A stretch of 64,000 bases of DNA from Voacanga thouarsii. Lineage: Eukaryota > Streptophyta > Magnoliopsida > Gentianales > Apocynaceae. Shown here piece after piece: positions 56,515 through 64,000 of the stretch (its first letter is position 1; every line of letters begins with the position of its first letter). The position numbers and the translations under genes were made by a program. The notes below the pieces were generated by a model. That model had not been told where the DNA came from, did not search any database, and worked only from the letters and a program-made list of their open reading frames with translations. The DNA lies in assembly GCA_026120185.1 (NCBI GenBank), contig JANUWF010001101.1:5830001-5894000 (forward strand), in the 5' to 3' direction.

Positions 56515-57611
56515 CTAAGTTTTATTTTGTAAAATAGAGTCTAATTCAATTTTAATTACTTCTTTCCATAAACTCGCATCAAATGAAGAGATTTCTTCAG
56601 AAAATGTTAAAGAATCATTTTCTATCAAATAAGTATAAAAGTCATTTCCAAAAAATAATTCTTTTCTTGGCATTTTACTCTTTCTCAACTCTTCACTAGA
56701 GTCCTCAACAACTCTATTAGCTGGTTCATGAGAACTTTTATCAGAAATTGGAAAAATGTGTTCAAAGAATTCACCATTCTTTGTCTCAATAATTGTATTA
56801 GATTCGAGTACATCACTTTTCAAAAGAAGAAAATGATAGATAGTACTATGTTCAGCATATCTAATAGACATGCAATTAGATGTTAGAATCTATCTTTCTT
56901 TTCTTAGGTCCAGGCAGCATAACTTTGGTAAGATACCCCTACACTTTCAAATATTTCAAATTAGGTGCATAACCTTTTCATAATTCATAAGATGTCTTAC
57001 CAGTTTTCTTATATGAAATCCTATTTTGTAAGTGACATGTAGACAAAATAGCTTTACCCCACAAATTGTTAGGTGCAGAAGAACTAACCAACATAGAGTT
57101 CATCATTTCTTTGAGTGTTCTATTTTTCCATTAAATTAACTACACCATTAGATTAAGGTGAATAAGGAGGAGTTATTTCATATATGATGCCCTCTTTCTC
57201 ACAAAATTCATCTAAGGTGAAGTATTCTTCATCTCTATCAGATCTAACTCTTTTAATTTTCTTGTTAAGTTAGTTTTCTACTTCAGTTTTATAAGATAGA
57301 AAAGTAGTAAAGGTATCATCTTTATTCCCAAGTAAATATAACGTAGTGAATCTAAAAAAATCATCAATAAAAATCATATAATATCTCTTGCCTCCTCTAG
57401 TCATGGTTTGCTTTAAATAAGCTAACTCTATATGAATTAGGTTTAATAAATTTATTTTCCTATTAACAAAAAAATATGTCTTTTTAGTTATCTTCGTCTC
57501 AGTCCATATTTGACATTTATCCATACAAAAGGAATCAAATCTAGAAATCAAACCAAGAGATTGCATTTTTTTTCTTAAGATAACCAAAATTAACAAACCA
57601 AGAGATTGCAT
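56515..57611 (-). pseudogene. Copia-4 integrase and linker
   Basis: Frame 57611-57270 has LIHIELAYLKQTMTRGGKRY, where the first catalytic Asp of the usual HTDL block appears as Glu, and FIDDFFRFTTLYLL. The next pieces are broken (traces of the SDRDEEY block near 57235). Frame 56871-56515 is the linker ending ISSFDASLWKEVIKIELDSI, the pre-RT block. A 45-bp tandem duplication lies at 57551-57617. No gag or protease precedes it. Confidence 0.75.
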
Positions 57612-57637
57612 TTTTTTAAAGCAAGATAGTCCTTTAG

Positions 57638-58177
57638 AATGTAGGAAAAGCTTAGGACAATAGAAGTATAATTAAGGAGAATAATAGCTTAAGTCGTGAA
57701 AAAACTGCTTTAAAAGACTATTTTGATAGTTTTTCTAGGATTAAACAAGCCATTCCAACTCAATAGGATACAAGAATAACAAAAAAACTAAATGAAATAA
57801 CCTAGCTATCTTGAAAGAAAAGAAGAAGGCTTATGCTAAAGAAATAGAGAGATTCGAGAGTTCTCTGTGTTTTTTTTTTTTTTTTTTTTTGATGCAAATG
57901 AACTCAAGAATGCTGCTATTTATGGACTAGCCTTGCAACACCTATAAGGAGGAAAATGTGGGAAACATGATCAAATCAAAAGATTTTGCTGGAAACTCGG
58001 TCAAAGCTAATGGCTGAGGTTGAGAATTAGCTAAAGATTCAGTCACAACAAAAGTTTGTTGGAGGATAATGTGTAATGACAAGGAGTAACACCCGGTCAC
58101 TACTGATAACATGATGAAACAGAATAAAAAGTCAAAAATTGCTGCTGCATTTTATCTGACCTTTGAAATATTCGAAC
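57638..58177 (-). mobile_element. Copia-4 5' LTR, 540 bp
   Basis: Matches the split 3' LTR (26438-26832 plus 36644-36768) throughout and lacks the Copia-1 insertion, so it shows the pre-insertion sequence cacaaca..tttgttgg. The minus-strand TATA-like CCATAAATAG is at 57925-57916. There is no primer site on its inner side. Confidence 0.85.
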
Positions 58178-58178
58178 G

Positions 58179-58586
58179 TCGTACCATTTGATATGTCTTT
58201 CAAAAACTATTGTTCAATCTAGAGGGCCATTGAAGCCTTTTAAATTCCTCAACATGATGTGGGTTGATCATCATTCCTTTTGGATACTATGGTAAACACG
58301 TTTTCTTCTGAGGTGGTAGGGTCTAAATAGTTTGTAGTTTGTCAGAAACTAGAGATGTTAAAAAGGGAATTCAAGGCGCTAAAAGCAAAAGCTTATTCTC
58401 ATATATCTAGCCTGAGTTTAGCAAGCTAAGGAAAGGGTTGAAACACTTCATGCAAGGTTGGTTCTCTACTAGAATGACAGCGTTTCGATCGATGAAGTGA
58501 AAGCTGCAGAACATAGTGCTTGGAATTTGGCCGAAGCGGAACTAAGCTTTTACAAGTAGCTTGCGAAGACAACACACTTGGTTGAG
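58179..58586 (+). pseudogene. LINE ORF2, third piece
   Basis: After the nest, plus-strand translation resumes with traces of the region following the L1 endonuclease: GPLKPFKFLNMMWVDHHSFW (58230-58290) and a later helical Glu/Ala-rich stretch. Frames are broken. The RT domain of the LINE is not present; sequence changes to an LTR-like region at 58587. Confidence 0.65.
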
Positions 58587-59110
58587 TGTTGTGATGACTT
58601 GTAATCCCACATCCACTTTGCTGGCTTCTTCAACATCTCTTAAGCCTTATAAATAAAGGTTTCGGTTTTGTTCATGTGACAATACACCACTCACAAGTAT
58701 TTTAAGCATTTGAAGAAATCTAGACTTATTTGTAATTTTATGCTTGTGATTTAGCTTGGGAATACTTTCCCAAAGCTTTGTACATTGCTTTTCTTCATAG
58801 TGAAAGATTTGCTCCTCTTTCGCCTATGGACTTAGGTCTCTTGACCGAATCACGTAAATTTGGTGTCGTTGTTTTATTACTTTCATTTATTTCTTTTCTG
58901 TGCTTAATTTCTTTTATGGCCAGTTATACCACCTAATTTTATTTGTTGACCGGCTAAGCTACCTTTATATTTCCCGCTCTTTATATTTTCTCTGTTTTGA
59001 TATTCCTTGGTCAGCTTTGTTATTTGGTTGGCTTTGCCACCTTCTTTGTTCTGTGTATTTATTATTGTCTTATTTAGTTTGCCACGAGAATATTTGTGGT
59101 TTGTTCTCGG
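58587..59110 (+). mobile_element. Probable copia LTR fragment
   Basis: It begins TGTTGTGATGACTTG and has a TATA box TTATAAATA at 58647-58655. Downstream is the gaccgaatcacgtaaattt block often seen near the R-U5 of plant LTRs. Cut by Copia-6 at 59111. No partner LTR, and no coding frame is credible. Confidence 0.45.
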
Positions 59111-61012
59111 TGTTGGAATATATCCCATCTAGACTAATTTATCTGATGTAATTACCAAATTTATTCTCAAAATTTGTTTGTGAATTTACATTTTATTTGT
59201 GCACGATTTTCATTTGGAAAGGACCCATTGTATTTAAATAAGTGATCCATGTGAATGGTGGTCTTTCACAGTAAGGTATGGATCACAGATTACTTGACAC
59301 ATAAATATTTGTTCTTAACCGATTTATGAGAATGGGAATCTCATCATGTAAAGGTTATTGTGTTATGAATTCCAAATGGAGAATGGCTTACCTTTAGCCA
59401 GTGAGTAGCCCACTCAATTCATAGCATGAGCGTATTTCGAATATATAGAACAAGACCTGTAATAGTAGTTTTTAAAAGTACTATTTAAAAGAAACCTAGA
59501 CTATTACTACTACAGCATGGACTAATACTCTACTGTTTGAGTATGAGTTAGTAGTTTGACAAAGCTAGAAGCATATACTTTGATATACTATAGTTGAGGT
59601 TCTTTTGTAGAACCAATATACTTGTATGTTGGGTATATGTGGCTAGTTAGTGAAGACAGTCTTGTACAAGATAGCTTCTACGCTATATCGCCCCTTATGA
59701 CTGTTCAAATGATCTAATTATCTAGGGTCCTGAGGAACATGACTTGGATGTTTACTTTAAGGTAGCTCCCTTGAAAAGTGAAAACATTCTAGGAGTCATG
59801 AATCATTGGACTAGATGTGTAAGGATAGTAGATGTCCATTAAAGAGGTGTTAGTACATTCTTCCTCTCTAATTGCATGGCGATGCGTAGATGAGTATTTT
59901 AGTAATTACATCTGTAGGTCGAAAACTTTGCTAATGCAATATTGTCCTTGGGGTAAATATTTCTTTATGGTGATATTAAAAAATATTTAAAATACAAATT
60001 ATAGCTATTTATATAGCAAGGGTATTTTGGTCATTTTAGTAGCCAAGGCGATATGTTTTTTTGGTCCCCGAAATGGCCCTTAAGTCATGAAAGATTTGCA
60101 TTAAAGACGGTCTTAATATTTATGGGTTTTATTTTATTTTATTAAGTCTAATTTATTATTAGACTGGAATAAAATAAAAGGTCCGAGAGAGAGTATTTAT
60201 TTTATCTAGTTTAATTGGTTAATTAATTATTTAGGGCCCAAGGCCCATATTGAATAATTAAAAAATTAATCTGGATATAAACTAGATAAAAGGTATAATA
60301 TTTTATATTGGTCTATTTAGGCTTGTGAATTATTTATTAGATTGTTTAATAAAGCCCAAAAAATAAATAATTGAGATTTATTATTTATGGGTGTTCAAAC
60401 CCAAGAATAAATAATTTTATCTGGTCCAATTGCATGCGAATGGATTCTCTCTCAGGTAATGATTCAAATGAATGGAAAATGAATTAAAGTGCTCTTTCCT
60501 TTTGGTTTGCACTACAGGAGCTTTTGATTTTTAAATCAAAAAGCTTTCCTTTTGTTATGCACTAGTGGAGCTTTTGATTTTTAAAATAAAAAAGAAGCAA
60601 AGGAATTTAAGAGCACTTGGTTGTTCATTTCCTAGGAGGACTTGGTTGTTCATTTCTAGAGAGCTTTTGGTTGTTCATTTCCATAGAGCTCTTGGTTGTT
60701 CATTTCCACAGAGAGGATAAGAAAAAGGAACCCAAATATCACAGAGAAAGCTTTATTGAAGCTTTCACCAAAGCTAATCAAAATCCAATCTTCAAGCTTT
60801 CACTAGTTGTGCTACGGGCACCATTTTGGAAGATTAAAAGTTTCGCGTGGATGAGACGCAGTAGACGTTTGCAAGAATGTGATCCACTAGTCTCAAATAT
60901 CTTTATACAGACATCTACACCAGTGTGAAAAGGGCCATTCAATCATAAAGGTAAATTTTTTGTTTTCCTAACATACTTTCGTTTTGATGATTTTTGCTAT
61001 TTTAAGCCTTCA
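59111..61012 (+). mobile_element. Copia-6 5' LTR, about 1.9 kb
   Basis: Starts TGTTGGAATATATCCC and ends near CCTTCA. The small ORF counterpart at 60851 reads MRRSRRLQECDPLVSN. Confidence 0.85.
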
Positions 61013-61014
61013 AT

Positions 61015-61027
61015 TGGTATCAAAGCC
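61015..61027 (+). promoter_or_regulatory. Copia-6 primer-binding site
   Basis: TGGTATCAAAGCC, one mismatch to initiator tRNA-Met. Confidence 0.8.
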
Positions 61028-62413
61028 ATGGTTTGGCATATGTAGGAAGAATGTTAGGCTTAACTAAAACAAGAAAATATTTATTTTGATTGAAATTTGT
61101 GATCCTTCGTGTTTACTGGTATAGGTGGTTTCATGTAAGCTTCGCGAGTAGAAGCATAGGAAAAATGTATTTTAATTGCATTCATAGATATCGTGTAAGC
61201 CCAATATTTTTTAAGGGTATAGGCGGTTGTTTGGATGAGTTTTGATTGAATATGGAGGAGAAAATCATGTCCAAAAAGCTTCAGAATCGCAGAAAATAAT
61301 ATGGAGAAGAAGCTACTGTAGCAGTCGAGCCGAGCGATTTGAGCCGAGCCGTCTCTGGATGTGAGAGGAGCTGTGTGCGAGCCGAGCCGCTGAGCTGCCA
61401 GCACCCCAAATTCAATTTGCATTTTGCAAATTGAAGCCGCAGTCAGCAATTTTGGCCACGGCTAGGGCGAGTCACAGGCACCCACCTGGATCCGGCCTAT
61501 TGGTTTACCCATGGGGCAGTGATCTAATGTGGCGGGTGTATTGGACCTTACCCAAAAAAAAAAAAAAAAGGTTTTTGGTCACATATCAGGCGAAGTTATT
61601 TTTATTGCAATAGTTAATATTCTCTGAATATTTTGTATGAAAAATAATAATAAAGGAAATTTAGGTTTAAACAAGACCATTAATTAATTAATGTGTTTAA
61701 TTCTATTATTTGCACACTTAGGTTAAAAGAATAAAAAAGCATGAAAACGTTTACAATTTTCTAGCATGCTTATTTCTTTTTGTACCCTATGCGTGAGTTT
61801 TCTCAAAGACCGAAGTCTTTGGGAATTTTGACAAAGAAAAATATTTTTCTTAAATCAAACGGTTAATTTTAATTTGAACAAAAATTAATTCTTGGATATT
61901 TTTTCAAAGGATTTTATTCTTGACATAGATAAAATACTAAGTGGGAGAGGGGTTCCAGCTGCCCCACGGCTTCCATCACGATTCTCATTAGAGATCGTGG
62001 GTCCCCTCGTGTCACATTGGGAGTGAATCCATATAGGATGAGGATACCACAAGGATCTAGAACTAATGGATGGATGTAATTAATAAATTGGGACACGTGC
62101 TATGATCGGTCAGCCTACGTTGGAGGTTATAATGCGAGAAATGTCCATAGGAAATGAGAAGAAGCAGTTATCTCATGATGGAATTGTCTTCTTGATCATT
62201 AGCTAGAAGGAAAATTAATTTATGGTGGTTAATACACTTAGCTTAGAAAATTGTTAATCTTCCCAAGAAGTTATGTCAGTTTTTCTAAGAGCCAAATTAA
62301 TCATATTAAAGATAACAGTGATAGGGTTAACTATTATCAGAATTAATATGAGGATAAAGTCACAATTTTTTTTTTCACAACTTGAATTTTCTTTTATTTT
62401 CAATATTTTAGAA
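61028..62413 (+). other. Copia-6 leader
   Basis: Shorter than in Copia-1. It keeps a GC-richer block (about 61320-61540, GAGCCGAGC motifs) and the conserved pre-gag block (61939-62215). No gene. Confidence 0.65.
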
Positions 62414-63237
62414 ATGGTTGGTGGGAGTTCTTTCAGTCCTTTGGCTGTTATTCTCTGTGAGAATAAGCTAACAGGTCCAAATTATGTGGACTGAAAAAGG
62501 ATCGTGGACATAATACTCACTGCTGAGAAGTATAAGTATGTCCTCTGTGAAACCTACCCTGTTATTGGAGAGGGTTCCATCGCGGAGGAGCGTGAGGTTG
62601 GAAAAGCATGGAAGAAGGTCAATGAAATGGCTCGATGCTACATGTTGGCCTCTATGTCTAATGTGCTCTTGTCAAAACATGAGCACATGACCATTGCATA
62701 TGACATTAGCCAATCATTAGCCACGATGTTCGCCGATAAGAGCTAGCTCACCAGGCAAAAAGCTTTTAGGACGAGCATAAACACTAAGATGGCTGAGGGA
62801 ACATCAGTCGGGGAACATATGCTCATATGATTGCTACTTTCGAGGAAGTAGAAGTCTTAAGGGCTGTTATTGGCCCTAAGAGGCAAGTGGACATAGTTCT
62901 CGAATCTCTTTCGGGCTTTTTTACTCAGTTCAAGTTGAACTACAGCATGAACAAATTAAACATGACTTTAACTGAGTTAATAAAAGAGCTCCAGGTAGCA
63001 GAGAAGGTTATGAAGCCACAGTCCAAGGCTATGATTGCTAGGAATTTTTCTTCTAGAACTGGATCCAAGCCCAGGAAGTTCAAGAAGAAAAAGAGAGACA
63101 CACAGGCCCAGCCCAAGAACCAGCCCAACAAACCTAAAGGCAAATGCTTCAAATGTGTGCAGAAAGGACACTGAAAAAAGAAGTGTTCAGAACTTTAGGC
63201 CAAGAAAAATCCTACAGGTATTATTCTCTATCTAGAC
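62414..63237 (+). pseudogene. Copia-6 gag, broken
   Basis: ATG at 62414 begins MVGGSSFSPLAVILCENKLT; stops at 62492 (YVD-stop, Trp in Copia-2) and near 62744 (ADKS-stop, as in Copia-2). Frame 62827-63174 covers the C-terminal half with KCFKCVQKGH-stop, a knuckle interrupted where Trp is usual. Confidence 0.85.
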
Positions 63238-64000
63238 TCTATTTCAATAGTTGGATCAACTTTCACTTGGATTGTTGATTCTGGTGCCACAGATCATATA
63301 TGTAACTCCTTGCAGGGGTTTAGGAAGATAAGAAAACTTCAGAAGGGCAAGCATGAACTACGAGTAGGAAATAGAGTACGAGTATGGGCCCTTGCAGTGG
63401 GAGAGCTGAATCTTGTTTTTTATTATAATAAAGTAGTGGTATTAAAGGATATTTTATATGTATCTAGTTTTAGACATAATTTGATTTTAGTTGCAAAGCT
63501 AATAAATCATGGATATTCTGTTTCTTTCCATTCTGGTATTACTATCAGTAGAAATGGAGAAGTTTTATGTACAGGGCACATGTATGGAAACTTATTCTTT
63601 TTAAATCCTACAAACAATCAAATAATGAACGCTAAATTTGAACCTTTAAGAAAGAAGAGAAAGACCAATGTCAATGACTTATATCTTTGGCAGCTAAGGT
63701 TGGGTTATATTAACTCAATTAGGATTCAGAGATTAATCCATGATGGACCATTGGGCTCATTAAGATTGGAATGTTGGCCTTAGTGTGAATCCTGCCTTAT
63801 TGGAAAAATGACCAAAAGGTCGTTCACCTAAAAGGCTGATAGAGCCGAGGAGGTATTGGGTCTTGTTCATTCTGATGTGTGTGGTCCTTTGTCTACTCAA
63901 GCTAGAGGGCGTTTTGAGTACTTCATCACTTTCATGGATGATTGTACAAAGTTTGGTTATGTCTACTTGATGATGCGCAAGTTTGACTCTTTTGACAAGT
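63238..64000 (+). pseudogene. Copia-6 protease, GAG-pre-integrase and integrase start
   Basis: The protease active site is intact (WIVDSGATDHICNSLQGF, 63268-63320). Frame 63310-63783 covers RKIRKLQKGKHELRVGN to LYLWQLRLGYINSIRIQRL (pre-integrase). A stop at 63781 precedes CESC, and the integrase start [12 protein letters not shown] is near 63880. The window ends inside the core. Confidence 0.85.

Larger units (their letters stand above)
59111..64000 (+). mobile_element. Copia-6: third member of the Copia-1/2 family, cut by window edge
   Basis: 5' LTR, primer site, leader, gag, protease, pre-integrase and integrase start in the same order as Copia-1, but more diverged. The 3' part lies beyond the window, so its target duplication cannot be checked. 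Confidence 0.9.

Noticed and set aside
57638..58177. Apparent segmental duplication of the LINE region at 26438-26832
   Set aside because: The shared sequence has LTR ends and a minus-strand TATA box; the two copies are the LTRs of Copia-4.
58900..59151. 83-codon hydrophobic Leu/Tyr-rich ORF
   Set aside because: It crosses the boundary of the LTR-like stretch and Copia-6 and has no conserved counterpart in other copies.

Overview
This window looks like repeat-rich heterochromatin of a flowering plant. Nearly every recognisable coding stretch belongs to a mobile element: Ty1/copia LTR retrotransposons, an L1-type LINE, CACTA and hAT DNA transposons, a tRNA-derived SINE and an integrated pararetrovirus. 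The sequence is very AT-rich, full of microsatellites and tandem arrays, and has no bacterial-type genes. No species can be named from it. Names such as Copia-1 are labels used only in this annotation.

Region 1 (1-7,141, minus strand) is a decayed endogenous pararetrovirus of the Caulimoviridae. Read along the minus strand it runs RT-RNase H, an ORF in the transactivator position, a leader with stem-loops and a tRNA-Met primer site, coat protein, movement protein, then two aspartic-protease-like segments running off the left edge. That is a circular permutation in which coat protein precedes movement protein, as in cavemovirus- and solendovirus-type genomes. Region 2 (7,143-9,460) holds microsatellites with a large palindrome, a 985-bp hAT element that splits a SINE, and a CACTA-like end.

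Region 3 (9,453 to about 58,590) is one plus-strand LINE cut into three visible pieces by two giant insertions. The first (10,203-25,804, TSD ttaac) is a solo LTR that itself received a 13.9-kb CACTA element without transposase. That CACTA carries a possible captured first exon, tandem arrays, a plant-transposon-domain gene and a deleted copia. The second (26,438-58,178) is Copia-4 on the minus strand. Copia-1 (26,833-36,638, TSD caaca) sits in its 3' LTR, Copia-3 (37,299-45,379, TSD gaacc) in its 3' internal region and Copia-2 (46,182-55,843, TSD gtgac) in its reverse transcriptase.

Region 4 (58,587-64,000) is an LTR-like stretch followed by Copia-6, cut by the window edge. Copia-1, -2 and -6 are one family: LTRs of about 2 kb, an unusually long and partly GC-rich leader, and a small arginine-rich ORF inside the LTR. 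All copies carry stops, frameshifts or deletions. Copia-1 is the least damaged and its two LTRs are almost identical, so it is probably the youngest insertion.
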